A stretch of 64,000 nucleotides of DNA from Sulfitobacter sp. HNIBRBA3233 (GCF_040149665.1 NZ_JBEFLP010000001.1:1736001-1800000); one strand, 5' to 3'. Positions 37,559 to 46,737 are shown, numbered from the stretch's first letter. Notes: generated by a model not told the origin, from the sequence alone. Made by a program: numbers and translations.

Positions 37559-38074
37559 ATGACCATGAAAACCATCCTCTCGATCGCCACGGCGGCGCTT
37601 CTTTCCGCGACAGCACTTTTGGCGCAGGAATACAGGGCCGGCGATATTTCCGTCGATCACCCGCGCAGTTTTGAAAAACCCGCTTCGGGGGCCGTCGGCG
37701 TCGGATATCTGACACTGACCAACACCGGCAGCACCGATGACGCGCTGATCGGGTTGCGCGGCGAAAGCCTGGAGCGCGTCGAGATCCACAAATCCGAAAC
37801 CGACGACATGGGCGTTGCCCGCATGGCCCGGCAGGAACGGATCGACATCCCCGCAGGAGAAACCGTGATCCTGCAACCCGGAGGCCTGCACATCATGTTC
37901 ATGGGCCTGTCGGGGCAGGAATGGGCAGAGGGCGACAGGTTCGAGGCCACGCTTGAGTTCGAGCGCGCGGGCCCGCTGGCGGTGGCGTTCAACGTGGAAA
38001 AACGCGGATCACAGGGCCACGGCGGGACCGCCCATTCCACCCATGGCGCTATGGGCGGCACCGCGCAGGACTGA
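37559..38074 (+). CDS. Periplasmic copper chaperone, PCu(A)C family
   Basis: A 171-residue secreted protein with a signal peptide (MTMKTILSIATAALLSATAL, cut after LLAQ or nearby). The copper(I)-binding His/Met set is visible: VEIHKSETDDMGVARM near residue 80 and PGGLHIMFMGL near 110. The family delivers copper to the CuA site of cytochrome oxidase. The C-terminal tail adds further His (HGGTAHSTHGAMGG). The ATG at 37565 is an alternative start. It is a single gene here, without a SenC/Sco neighbour. Confidence 0.88.
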   Translation: MTMKTILSIATAALLSATALLAQEYRAGDISVDHPRSFEKPASGAVGVGYLTLTNTGSTDDALIGLRGESLERVEIHKSETDDMGVARMARQERIDIPAGETVILQPGGLHIMFMGLSGQEWAEGDRFEATLEFERAGPLAVAFNVEKRGSQGHGGTAHSTHGAMGGTAQD

Positions 38075-38317
38075 GCGTCGCCTTTGGTGCCACCGGCACA
38101 ATGGCGCGCGCGCATTGCCCGCGTCAGTGGCGCAACGGGCTGCAGCCCACCCGTCCGGAGCAATCCGAATTGTCCTGTTCCCGGCGTGCCCCCGGCCTAG
38201 TATCTTCCCCAACGACCAGTAACCCGGATCCCGGCGACCGCCATACGGCCTACGCCGATCCGCGAACCGGAACACCCGCGCAGAGGCGCGACCGCCCTGC
38301 CCCGAAAGGATACCGCG

Positions 38318-39571
38318 ATGACATTGATGACCTCTTGGGTGGAAAGCGCGAATGACGCCGCCTGCCCGTTTCCGCTCAATAACCTGCCCTACGGCGTGTT
38401 CTCGACCAACAGCCTCGAGCCGCGCTGCGGTGTGGCCATCGGCGACATGATCCTCGATATGGCCGCCGTGGAAGAGGCACGGCTGATCGAACTGGCCGAT
38501 GACCCCGTGTTCGATGTGCCCTACTGGAACGACGTGATGGAGTTGGGCCCGGAGGCTTGGGAAATCCTGCGCCTGCGCCTGATGGGTCTTTTGCACATCG
38601 ACTCCACCGAGCAGGCCGCCGTTGCGCCGCATCTGGTCCCGATGGCTGAGGCACGGATGGAAATGCCGCTGGTGGTGGCGGAATATACAGATTTCTACGC
38701 GGGCAAACACCACGCGAGCAATGTCGGCACCATGTTTCGCGGTGCCGAAAACGCGCTGCCGCCAAACTGGCTGCACATGCCCATCGGTTACAACGGGCGC
38801 GCGTCCTCCGTCGTGGTATCGGGCACCGACATCATCCGGCCCAACGGCCAGACCAAGGCGCCGGATGCCAATGCGCCCGTCTTCGGCCCCAGCAAACGGC
38901 TCGATATCGAACTTGAAATGGGGGCGATTGTCGGCAGCGCTTCGGAACTGGGCCATCCGGTGACGGTCGCACAGGCCGACGAGATGATCTTTGGCTACGT
39001 TTTGTTGAACGACTGGTCGGCGCGCGACATTCAGGCTTGGGAATACCAGCCGCTCGGGCCTTTTCAGGCCAAGGCATTTGCCACGTCGATCAGCCCGTGG
39101 ATCGTGACACGGGCGGCGCTGGAGCCGTTCCGCACATCCACGCCCGCCCGCGAGCGCGATCTGCTGCCCTATCTGCAAGAGCCGCGCCCGATGCTTTACG
39201 ATATCGCGCTGTCGGTCACGTTGCGCCCGGAGGGCGGCGAGGAGACGACCATCTGCGAAACCAACTACAGCGAGATGTATTACTCCTCCGCGCAGCAACT
39301 GGCCCATCACGCGAGTTCGGGCTGCGCCATGACACCGGGCGATCTGCTGGGGTCGGGCACCATTTCGGGTGCGGGCAAGCACCAGCGCGGTTGCCTGCTG
39401 GAACTGACCTGGGGCGGAGAGGATCCCATCGACATCGGCGGCGGACAGACCCGCAGCTTTATCGAGGACGGCGATACCCTGACCCTGCACGGCGCGGCGA
39501 AGGGTGACGGCTATACCGTCGGTTTCGGCACCTGCACCAGCACCATCAAACCGGCGGTCAAATTCCCGTAA
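38318..39571 (+). CDS. fahA: Fumarylacetoacetase
   Basis: Hydrolyses fumarylacetoacetate to fumarate and acetoacetate, the last step of tyrosine/homogentisate breakdown. The 417 residues carry the active-site block YTDFYAGKHHASNVGTMFRG near 120, FGPSKRLDIELEMGAIVG with metal-binding Glu near 195, and LNDWSARDIQAWEYQPLGPF near 230. No homogentisate dioxygenase or maleylacetoacetate isomerase gene is beside it. It is convergent with the reductive dehalogenase gene, only 9 bases apart. Confidence 0.95.
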   Translation: MTLMTSWVESANDAACPFPLNNLPYGVFSTNSLEPRCGVAIGDMILDMAAVEEARLIELADDPVFDVPYWNDVMELGPEAWEILRLRLMGLLHIDSTEQAAVAPHLVPMAEARMEMPLVVAEYTDFYAGKHHASNVGTMFRGAENALPPNWLHMPIGYNGRASSVVVSGTDIIRPNGQTKAPDANAPVFGPSKRLDIELEMGAIVGSASELGHPVTVAQADEMIFGYVLLNDWSARDIQAWEYQPLGPFQAKAFATSISPWIVTRAALEPFRTSTPARERDLLPYLQEPRPMLYDIALSVTLRPEGGEETTICETNYSEMYYSSAQQLAHHASSGCAMTPGDLLGSGTISGAGKHQRGCLLELTWGGEDPIDIGGGQTRSFIEDGDTLTLHGAAKGDGYTVGFGTCTSTIKPAVKFP

Positions 39572-39580
39572 AGGGCCGCG

Positions 39581-42500
39581 CTAAAGATCGATCTCGACCG
39601 TGCCGCCCGCTGTGGCGGCGCGGCTCTGGCACAGGATGATCTCCTGCGCGCGCTGCGCTTTGGACAGCACGAAGTCGCGGTGATCCACCTCGCCCGAGAT
39701 CACACCGCAGCGGCACACCCCGCAAATCCCGTCGGCGCATTTGAGATCGACGTGATAGCCGTTCTCGACCAGCACATCGGCGGCACTGCGGTCCGCTGGC
39801 ACGGTAAATTCCCTGCCGGAGCGGGCGAGCTTGAGTGTAAAGGGCGCGCTTGGCGTCTCGGCCCTTTCCGGAACCGCGAAATACTCCAGATGCACGGCCT
39901 CTTCGGGCAGGTCCGCGGCCTTTGCCGTCTCGACAACGGCCTGCATGAAGGGTTCAGCACCGCAGGTGTAGACATGGGCACCCTTCGGCAGGTCCGACAC
40001 GATCCGCGAGATATACGCGCGGCTGCCCTCGTCGCTGATGTGCAGCGTGACGCGATCCGCCCATGGCAACTGCGCCAGATCGTCCAGATAGGCCATGCGC
40101 GACCGGCTTCGTCCCGAATAGTGCAAAGCAAAACGCCTTCCGCTGGCGTGGAGCTGGTGCGCCATCGCGATCATCGGCGTCACACCGATCCCCCCGCCCA
40201 TCAGCAACGAGAACGGCGCGTCGTGCAGCGGGAAGTGGTTGATGGGCCGAGAAACGAACACCCTGCGTCCTTCGGCAAAGATGCGGTGCAGCAGTTTCGA
40301 TCCGCCGCGCCCGTGATCCTCGCGCAGCACGCCGATTTCGTAGCAGGATCTGTCGGCAGGATCGCCCGACATGGAGTATTGCCGCAGGTAATCCGGCGCC
40401 ACCACGATATCGAGGTGCGCGCCCGCCTCCCACGCTGGCAGATCCCCCCCGTCGGGGCGGCGAAAGCGGAACCTTGTGATTTCGGGCGTCATCCTGACCG
40501 CCTGCGCGATCTCAAGTTCCAGAACGGGGCTCTCGCCGGGCACGGTATAGACATGCTGGGGCGCCGCGCCCCGCGCCGCGCGGGCGCGATATTCATCGGC
40601 GGTGATCATCGCCTGATAGGCCTCGATCCCGCGCTCGCGGTCCATCGGATGCGGATAGGGCCACGGCGGCGGCGCCAGAGGGGCGGGATAGACGGCCAGC
40701 GTCTGGTCGGCGTAGCGCAATTTCAACCCGCGCTGAAGGGACCGCGCATTCACGGGGGCATCAGCGGCGCGGTATCCGCCGTCTTCCTTCACCTCGATGT
40801 CCCACCACCATTTCTTGACCGGGTTGATCCCGCCGCGCCCCGCCGCGTCGTCAATCCGCGCCAGCGCGGGCGCAAGCTGCGGCACGTTCATCGCGGCCCA
40901 GCGGAACGGGGCCTCCTTGAACACGCCCTCAAGGTTCCAGGGACAGGTTTTCATGCACCGTCCGCACATCGCGCCCCCCGGTGTGCCCAACCGGTATGTC
41001 GCGCATTTCTGGCTGTCGGATTTCCAGATCTCGTAGCCGTTGAACATCAGCTTCGGACCGGCGGTGATCGCGCCGGAGGGGCATTCGCGGGCGCATTTGT
41101 TGCACGATTCGCAAAACCGCTGGAGCCCGAAATCGATGGGGCGGTCATGCTCCATCGGCAGATCGGTCGTGACCACACCGGACTTCAGCCTCGGCCCCAG
41201 AAACGGGTTCAGAATGACCTCGCCGATGCGGCTGACCTCGCCCAGACCGCTGAGCAGCAGCAACGGCGGTTGCAGGACTTCACCGTCGGTGACCGTGTGC
41301 GCCTTCGCCCCGTATCCGAGCCGGCGCAGCTGCGCCGCCAGGACGCCGCCGATCAGCGAGAACCGCAGATAGGCACGCATGGACTGCGCGACCGAGATCC
41401 AGTCATCGCCCGACGCGCCCTCCATCGTTTCGAACCCCTGATCGATAATGATCGAGATGGCCTGATCGTGGGGCGGGTCGATGGGCGCGCCGCGCGCGTC
41501 GTGGCTGTACCATGTCCAGTCGGGGCACCGTGAAACGCCGACCGCATCCGCGCCCAGCCAATAGGCCGTCGCCTTGACCAGATCGGCAGCCTGTCGCGCC
41601 GTGAACTCGCGCCGCGTTGGCGCTGCCGCACCGTCCTGCAGAAGCGTGAACGCGCCCAGCGCCCGGCGCTGCGCCATCGCGGGGGCGGATCGCCGGATGT
41701 ACTGCCCTCCGCGCGCGGTGTCCTGCACCTTCTTGCCCATGTCGCCGAACTGGGCGCGCGCGAACATATCCGCACGCTTTGGCACCCGCGCGACGTTCGG
41801 CTCGTCTATGTAGGTTGTCGGCGTATCGACACGTTTCAGCCGCTCGAACGGGTGAGCCCCGTCACGGAAGCGGCGTTTGGCGTAGGGCGTTGCCGTCGAT
41901 GCGCGCTTGGCCGACCGCAGGCCGGTTTTCCACGCCAGCCCAAAGGCGCGGGCGGGCTGTTGCGCCATCGGGGCCAGCGGCAGGTCGGGTGCCATGGCAA
42001 AATCGGTCGTCACCACGGCAAGTCCGAACCGCGTCCCGATGTAGGGGTGTTTCAGCGTCCCATCTTCAAGCGTGACAAGCCCCGCCGCCGCCGCCATCCG
42101 ACCTGCATCGACATCGCTGCACGACGCGGTATGCGCCCGCGCGCGGTATCCCAGCAAGCGCAGGTATCCCGCCAAGACAACCGCCGTTTCCGAGGCCAGC
42201 AGCGCCGCGCGGTGGGCCTGGGCGTCCATGATCCAGTCGCACCCCGCCTCCCCCACCGCCGGAGCGCGGGGGTTTTCGTACATCAGGACCAGCGCGTGGG
42301 TATGCGCGTCGATGGTGGTGGGCTCCGCGTCCAGCGCCTCCTTGAGATCGGCCATGATGCTGTCGATCCCCGACGCCAGCGTTTTGGTCTGGCGCGTCTT
42401 GAGGTCTTCGGACAGGCGGGCAAGATCGGGGTTGAGGTGAGGCCGCGCCAGCACAGCCGCACCGGGGATTTCACAGATCCCGACCCCGGCGGCGTCACAG

Positions 42501-42781
42501 AAATATCCGAACGCCTTGAGATGTTGCGCGCGGGTGAGCGGGTCGTCGGGCACTTCGGCCACGGCCCCGTTCACAAGGCCCTCGCGGATCGCATCCATCA
42601 TCGCCTGATGGTCGCGCATCGCGTTGATGATCGAAGGCCCATCCTCCGCGCGCGCGAAGGTCAGCGCAGGCGAAACCGCGATGGCCTCCAGATCGGGCAG
42701 ATCCTTCTGCCGCGCCAGCATTTCGCAGGGATAGGGGCCGGCGTGGACGGGCCGTCTGGCATCTGAAAATATGCGGCCCAT
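39581..42781 (-). CDS. rdhA: Self-sufficient reductive dehalogenase (BhbA/NpRdhA type) fused to flavin reductase and [2Fe-2S] ferredoxin
   Basis: A cobalamin-dependent enzyme expected to remove halogen from aromatic compounds using NAD(P)H. The 1066 residues have three parts. Residues 1 to about 340 look like a degenerate copy of the catalytic part (HPYIGTRFGLAVVTTD near 242 matches NPFLGPRLKSGVVTTD near 522). The catalytic part ends with two [4Fe-4S] motifs: CESCNKCARECP at 557-568, then a Cys near 592 and CGRCMKTCP at 606-614. From about 740 on is a ferredoxin reductase domain (GGGIGVTPMIAMA near 860) and a plant-type [2Fe-2S] domain (CADGICGVCRCG from 1015). There is no Tat signal, as in catabolic cytoplasmic members. 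The start at 42781 has GGAGG 5 bases upstream. It follows a MarR gene on the same strand. Confidence 0.93.
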   Translation of the reverse strand: MGRIFSDARRPVHAGPYPCEMLARQKDLPDLEAIAVSPALTFARAEDGPSIINAMRDHQAMMDAIREGLVNGAVAEVPDDPLTRAQHLKAFGYFCDAAGVGICEIPGAAVLARPHLNPDLARLSEDLKTRQTKTLASGIDSIMADLKEALDAEPTTIDAHTHALVLMYENPRAPAVGEAGCDWIMDAQAHRAALLASETAVVLAGYLRLLGYRARAHTASCSDVDAGRMAAAAGLVTLEDGTLKHPYIGTRFGLAVVTTDFAMAPDLPLAPMAQQPARAFGLAWKTGLRSAKRASTATPYAKRRFRDGAHPFERLKRVDTPTTYIDEPNVARVPKRADMFARAQFGDMGKKVQDTARGGQYIRRSAPAMAQRRALGAFTLLQDGAAAPTRREFTARQAADLVKATAYWLGADAVGVSRCPDWTWYSHDARGAPIDPPHDQAISIIIDQGFETMEGASGDDWISVAQSMRAYLRFSLIGGVLAAQLRRLGYGAKAHTVTDGEVLQPPLLLLSGLGEVSRIGEVILNPFLGPRLKSGVVTTDLPMEHDRPIDFGLQRFCESCNKCARECPSGAITAGPKLMFNGYEIWKSDSQKCATYRLGTPGGAMCGRCMKTCPWNLEGVFKEAPFRWAAMNVPQLAPALARIDDAAGRGGINPVKKWWWDIEVKEDGGYRAADAPVNARSLQRGLKLRYADQTLAVYPAPLAPPPWPYPHPMDRERGIEAYQAMITADEYRARAARGAAPQHVYTVPGESPVLELEIAQAVRMTPEITRFRFRRPDGGDLPAWEAGAHLDIVVAPDYLRQYSMSGDPADRSCYEIGVLREDHGRGGSKLLHRIFAEGRRVFVSRPINHFPLHDAPFSLLMGGGIGVTPMIAMAHQLHASGRRFALHYSGRSRSRMAYLDDLAQLPWADRVTLHISDEGSRAYISRIVSDLPKGAHVYTCGAEPFMQAVVETAKAADLPEEAVHLEYFAVPERAETPSAPFTLKLARSGREFTVPADRSAADVLVENGYHVDLKCADGICGVCRCGVISGEVDHRDFVLSKAQRAQEIILCQSRAATAGGTVEIDL

Positions 42782-42902
42782 GGGCGCCTCCATCATGCTG
42801 GAAAAAGACTTTGCACCGAAGCGACGCCGGGGGCCAGTGGCCGCGAGGGCCGCAAGCGCGCGCCGCGTCCCAACGAACCGGTTGCCCGGCCCGCACGCGC
42901 AA

Positions 42903-43361
42903 TCAATTTTCCTCGGCGTCGATCCGGTTCATTTCGTCCTCTAGCAGGTCGAGCACCCGGATGAAGGTCTTTCGCTCCTCTTCAGACATGACCGACAGCA
43001 ACCGGTCCTGACGGTCATAGATCAGGGGCCGAACCTTCTGAAACAAGGCACGTCCGCGTTCGCTGAAGTCGATGACCTGCCCGCGCATGTCATCGGTGTT
43101 GGGGACCGCTTCCAGCAGACCCCGCTCTGTCATGTCGCGGATTGTCCGGCTCAACTGGCCCTTGTCCAGGCCGGTCTCGCGCACGATCTCTGCCGGTGTC
43201 GTCTTGCCCAGCGCATCGAGCATGAACAAAACCCGCCACTGCATGACCGATAGCCGCTGATGATCGCGCAACAACTGCGCGATCTGGGCTGATAACCGCG
43301 CCTGTACCCGCGCGATCCTGAAGCCGAACATCGACCTCAAATTAACTCGTTTATGGTGCAC
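42903..43361 (-). CDS. MarR family transcriptional regulator
   Basis: A 152-residue winged-helix regulator. The DNA-binding part is seen as LSVMQWRVLFMLDALGKTTP near residue 37 and TGLDKGQLSRTIRDMTERGL near 63, then the wing DDMRGQVIDFSERGRAL. The start may be the GTG at 43361 or the ATG at 43331, which has TTGAGG upstream. It is the first gene before rdhA, 121 bases from it, and MarR-type regulators are known beside aerobic rdhA genes, so it is the likely regulator of the dehalogenase. Confidence 0.92.
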   Translation of the reverse strand: MHHKRVNLRSMFGFRIARVQARLSAQIAQLLRDHQRLSVMQWRVLFMLDALGKTTPAEIVRETGLDKGQLSRTIRDMTERGLLEAVPNTDDMRGQVIDFSERGRALFQKVRPLIYDRQDRLLSVMSEEERKTFIRVLDLLEDEMNRIDAEEN

Positions 43362-43434
43362 CTGGTGTCCTGATTAAAAGAAATGAGTATCGTAAAGCCA
43401 CAAAACAATATACTTGTGAATAAACGTAAATCCA

Positions 43435-43454
43435 TGAAAAGGGGAACCTTTTCA
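43435..43454. promoter_or_regulatory. Perfect palindrome, candidate MarR operator
   Basis: TGAAAAGG and CCTTTTCA flank GGAA, a perfect 20-base inverted repeat. It sits in an A+T-rich gap 74 bases upstream of the MarR GTG. The size fits a MarR-dimer site. A terminator for the flavodoxin-like gene is the alternative, but no T run follows on the minus strand. Confidence 0.4.
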
Positions 43455-43546
43455 TCAATTCCTTGAAAATTACGCGAAAAGAGTGACCTTTCCGCACACC
43501 CCTCGGTTGCAGGACCGCGATTTAACCGAAACAGCCCCCCGGCGGG

Positions 43547-44032
43547 CTAGAATACACCCATCGCAAGGCCCGCACCCAGCGCGGTGCCGATCTCGCGGCA
43601 GCGGTCCAGATCCGCTTCGCCGATGGTCTTGGTCGCGAGAATTTCTTCCGGCGTTTGCGCCTTCGTGCAGACGATGAGCGGCGGCTGGACTTCGCGAAGC
43701 CGCCAGCCCTTCGCGATTCGCGCCGTCTGGCGGGCCGCGTTCTCTCCGTCCGATCCGGCGCAGACCAACTGGGCATAGGGGCGGCCCTCGATCCGTCCCA
43801 AAACGGGATAATAGCAGCGATCGAAGAACTCCTTCATCGCACCGGACAGCGCCGCAAGGTTTTCCGGCGCGCAAAAGAGATACCCATCCGCCGCCAGCAC
43901 GTCTTCGGGTGACGTTTCGTCAGCGGTTTGCAGCAGCGTCGAAACCTCGCCCTCGGCGCCTTCTGCCGCCGCCTGCGCCATCTGGCGCGTGCCGTCGGTA
44001 CGGGAATGATAGACAATCAACAGCCTGGTCAT
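43547..44032 (-). CDS. Flavodoxin family protein
   Basis: A 161-residue FMN-binding fold from the ATG at 44032 (MTRLLIVYHSRTDGTRQMAQ). The phosphate-binding loop is YHSRTDGTRQ, and AADGYLFCAPENLAALSGAM near 60 is the second flavin loop. It could carry electrons or act as an NAD(P)H-dependent FMN reductase. It is upstream of marR-rdhA on the same strand with a 185-base gap, so a link to the dehalogenase is possible but not shown. Confidence 0.82.
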   Translation of the reverse strand: MTRLLIVYHSRTDGTRQMAQAAAEGAEGEVSTLLQTADETSPEDVLAADGYLFCAPENLAALSGAMKEFFDRCYYPVLGRIEGRPYAQLVCAGSDGENAARQTARIAKGWRLREVQPPLIVCTKAQTPEEILATKTIGEADLDRCREIGTALGAGLAMGVF

Positions 44033-44214
44033 GCAGCAAGGGTGAGGCCCGGTTGCGCATTTGTCAAAGCGATCACGCCTCCTGCAAGCTGGCGACACGG
44101 TCGTCCTTTGCTTGGCACACCGAAACCGTCAGGTCGCTGGGGCGGATTGTATGCGGGGCCGCAGCTGTGCAGTATTTCACCCGCAAGGCCCCGCAGGAGA
44201 AAGGAACACGCTGC

Positions 44215-44631
44215 ATGATCGCCTATGTCACGGTTGGCGCGGATGACATCGCGCGGGCGAAACGGTTCTACACGGCGTTTTTGCCTGCCCTTGGATATGA
44301 CCTGAAAGAAGGGGCCGACGGTCTCAGCTTTGCGCTGCCTGTGCCCCAGGGCCAGTTGCCCATGCTGCCGGATTTCTACGTGAAGCCTACGTTCGATGGC
44401 CGCCCCTCTTCTGCCGGAAACGGCGTGATGATCGCGTTCCAAGCGCGCAGCCAAAGACAGGTGCGCGAGCTGCATGCCGCGGCGCTTGCGGCGGGAGGCA
44501 CGGACGAAGGCCAGCCGGGGTTTCGTGCCCCCTACAGCGCGGATTTCTACGTGGGCTACCTGAGGGATCCCCAAGGCAACAAGATCGCCCTGTTCTCGAG
44601 CAATCCCGCTGACCCCGGCCGCGACGGCTGA
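44215..44631 (+). CDS. VOC (glyoxalase/bleomycin resistance) family protein
   Basis: A 138-residue protein of two beta-alpha-beta-beta-beta units, starting MIAYVTVGADDIARAKRFYT. The C-terminal block YVGYLRDPQGNKIALFSSN is typical of the family. Metal ligands are not obvious because the usual first His is Tyr/Val (IAYVTVG). An AGGAGAAAGGA ribosome site lies upstream of the ATG. Substrate unknown. It lies just before an IS6-type remnant. Confidence 0.85.
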   Translation: MIAYVTVGADDIARAKRFYTAFLPALGYDLKEGADGLSFALPVPQGQLPMLPDFYVKPTFDGRPSSAGNGVMIAFQARSQRQVRELHAAALAAGGTDEGQPGFRAPYSADFYVGYLRDPQGNKIALFSSNPADPGRDG

Positions 44632-44642
44632 AAAGACCGGCA

Positions 44643-44954
44643 GGTGCTGGCAGACCAATTCGAACCAGTCTCCACAAGGCCAGTGGCACTGCCCGTTTTG
44701 CCGTGCCGATACCGCGCCCCTTCCGAAAGAGCAGCGGCATGGTTGGGCTTGAAATTGTCTATTCTGTAGAGCGCACTCATGAAGAAGATACTTCAAATTG
44801 CGCAGCGACAGCCGAAAACCGCATGTACAGCATCACCGCCAGGCGGATTATCTTACGGCTCGTTTTGAAGCAGCGAAATGGATCAGGTTTGGTCATCCAT
44901 TGATTGCTAAGAAGCCGCCCTGCCCGCCTGAAGCCAGTTTCGTCTGACAGTGCC
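44643..44954 (-). mobile_element. IS6-family element, internally deleted remnant (312 bp)
   Basis: The ends are inverted (GGTGCTGGCAGAC at 44643; GGCACTGTCAGAC read inward from 44954) and match those of the IS6 copy at 53158. On the minus strand only about 30 N-terminal transposase residues (TKPDPFRCFKTSRKIIRLAV) and about 20 C-terminal ones (LYRIDNFKPNHAAAL) remain, joined across a large deletion. No 8-base target duplication is seen. Confidence 0.75.
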
Positions 44955-45117
44955 TAGTTTTCTTCTGTAGCTGAGGACGTCATCGCGCGTCGACTTTCAA
45001 TTGATGGATAGAAAACTCAAAACGTACTAGACTTCACCAAGAGCAAAGACGGGCGGCCCTGTGTCCGCGCCCCGACGATCCTTTCCAGATAGGCCCTTTC
45101 GCATCAATGAGGCTTCC

Positions 45118-46737
45118 ATGACGCACCCTGCTCCGCAATCGGATCTTGGCACACACGAGGTCCATAACCAGCCCGAGAGCCGAGGTGACTGCGATCTCTG
45201 GGAGAGCGATCCTGCCTTGCGTTCGATCGCGCCACAGATGGGCGCGCAGCGTGATCCTCTCCAGAGGTATGCGAAAGCCCTTGGAACGGAAGAATTACGC
45301 CAGGCCGCACGCGATGCCAATCGGCACACACCTGAGCTTGAGCTGTTCGATCGTCAGGGTCGGCGGCTCGATGAGGTGCGCTATCACCCGGCCTACCACC
45401 AGTTTATGGAAGTCTCGGCGGCGGCGGGGTATTCGGCGGTGGCGTGGGAAGGCACGCCGGGCGGGCATGCGACCCATGCAGCGATGGTTTACCTCGCCAG
45501 TCAGGTGGAACCGGGGCATTGCTGCCCACTGACGATGACATACGCCGCCGTGCCAGTCATCGCTGCCGCCCAAGGCATCCCTTCGGACTGGCACCGCAAG
45601 ATCCTGTCTCGGCAGTACGACCGCTCGGTCGGGCCGGTGTCCGGCAAACGCGGCGCAACCATCGGCATGGCCCTTACCGAAAAACAGGGCGGCTCGGATG
45701 TGATGGCAAACGCAACGCGCGCCGAGGCCGATGGTGCGGTGTGGCGGCTGACCGGACACAAATGGTTCTGTTCCGCACCGATGTCAGACGGGCTCTTGAC
45801 ACTCGCGCAGGGCCCCGAAGGCCTCACATGTTTCTTCGTGCCACGCTGGCTGGAGGGCACGCGCAATGGCATTCGCATCCAAAGGCTGAAGGACAAGCTG
45901 GGAAACCGCTCTAATGCCTCTGCCGAGATCGAATACGACCGTGCCCTTGCCTACCAGATCGGCGAAGGCGGGCGCGGGGTCCGGACGATTATCAAGATGA
46001 TCCACCACACCCGGCTGGACACCGCCATGGCTCCGGCTGGGCTGATGCGTGCGGCCTTGGTCGAGGCTCATCACTGGGTGGCCCATCGAACCGCCTTCCA
46101 GAAAAAGCTTATCGATCAGCCTCTGATGCGCAGCCTCCTCGCCGATCTGACGCTGGACTGGGAAGGGTCTCTCGCCCTCGGGATGCGCGTGGCCCAAGCC
46201 TTTGACGGGGACGCCGAGGAAGATCGTGCTTTCGCCCGCACCGGGGTCGCTCTGGCGAAGTTCATAAACAACAAGCTTTGCCCAATGGTCGTCGGCGAGG
46301 CGATGGAGATCCTCGGCGGCATGGGGTACATAGAGGACACGCCGTTACCCATGCTCTACCGGGAGGCCCCGCTGAACGGGATCTGGGAGGGATCGGGCAA
46401 TGTCATTTGCCTAGATGTGTTGCGCACCCTCGCAAAAGACCCGCGCGCGCGTGAGGCCTTGAACATGGAGCTGGACGCCGTCGCGGGGCAGGATCGGCAG
46501 TATGACGAGGCGCTTCAATCCTACCGAACACGTTGGCGCGGCCTCCCATCAGAAGAGGAAGCCCGCTGGTTCGTGGAAAGGACCGCGTATCTTTTGACCG
46601 CGTCAATCCTGATCCAGCATGCGCCGGAGCCAGTTGCAGCCGCCTTTGTCTCGACACGGCTTTCAGGCGAAAGAGGCCGTGTATCCGGATCGGTAAGCAA
46701 ACAGGAAACGCGTGAGATATTGTCAAGGCTTGGGTGA
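45118..46737 (+). CDS. Acyl-CoA dehydrogenase, AidB-like
   Basis: A 539-residue FAD enzyme, longer than ordinary acyl-CoA dehydrogenases (about 380) and close to AidB. Visible are MALTEKQGGSDVMANATRA near residue 200, GHKWFCSAPMSD near 222, GGMGYIEDTPLPMLYREAPL near 400 and the AidB-like IWEGSGNVICLDVLR near 425. AidB acts in the alkylation response in E. coli; here a role in fatty or branched acyl-CoA oxidation is equally possible. The ATG at 45118 is preferred over the GTG at 45061. It lies between IS6 remnants. Confidence 0.9.
   Translation: MTHPAPQSDLGTHEVHNQPESRGDCDLWESDPALRSIAPQMGAQRDPLQRYAKALGTEELRQAARDANRHTPELELFDRQGRRLDEVRYHPAYHQFMEVSAAAGYSAVAWEGTPGGHATHAAMVYLASQVEPGHCCPLTMTYAAVPVIAAAQGIPSDWHRKILSRQYDRSVGPVSGKRGATIGMALTEKQGGSDVMANATRAEADGAVWRLTGHKWFCSAPMSDGLLTLAQGPEGLTCFFVPRWLEGTRNGIRIQRLKDKLGNRSNASAEIEYDRALAYQIGEGGRGVRTIIKMIHHTRLDTAMAPAGLMRAALVEAHHWVAHRTAFQKKLIDQPLMRSLLADLTLDWEGSLALGMRVAQAFDGDAEEDRAFARTGVALAKFINNKLCPMVVGEAMEILGGMGYIEDTPLPMLYREAPLNGIWEGSGNVICLDVLRTLAKDPRAREALNMELDAVAGQDRQYDEALQSYRTRWRGLPSEEEARWFVERTAYLLTASILIQHAPEPVAAAFVSTRLSGERGRVSGSVSKQETREILSRLG

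Noticed and set aside
37332-37562. A 76-codon frame before the copper chaperone gene
   Set aside because: No ribosome site, no domain pattern, and it overlaps the chaperone start in another frame.
39680-41533. A 617-codon plus-strand frame opposite the dehalogenase gene
   Set aside because: Arg/His/Gln-rich shadow; the minus strand has Fe-S and flavin motifs.
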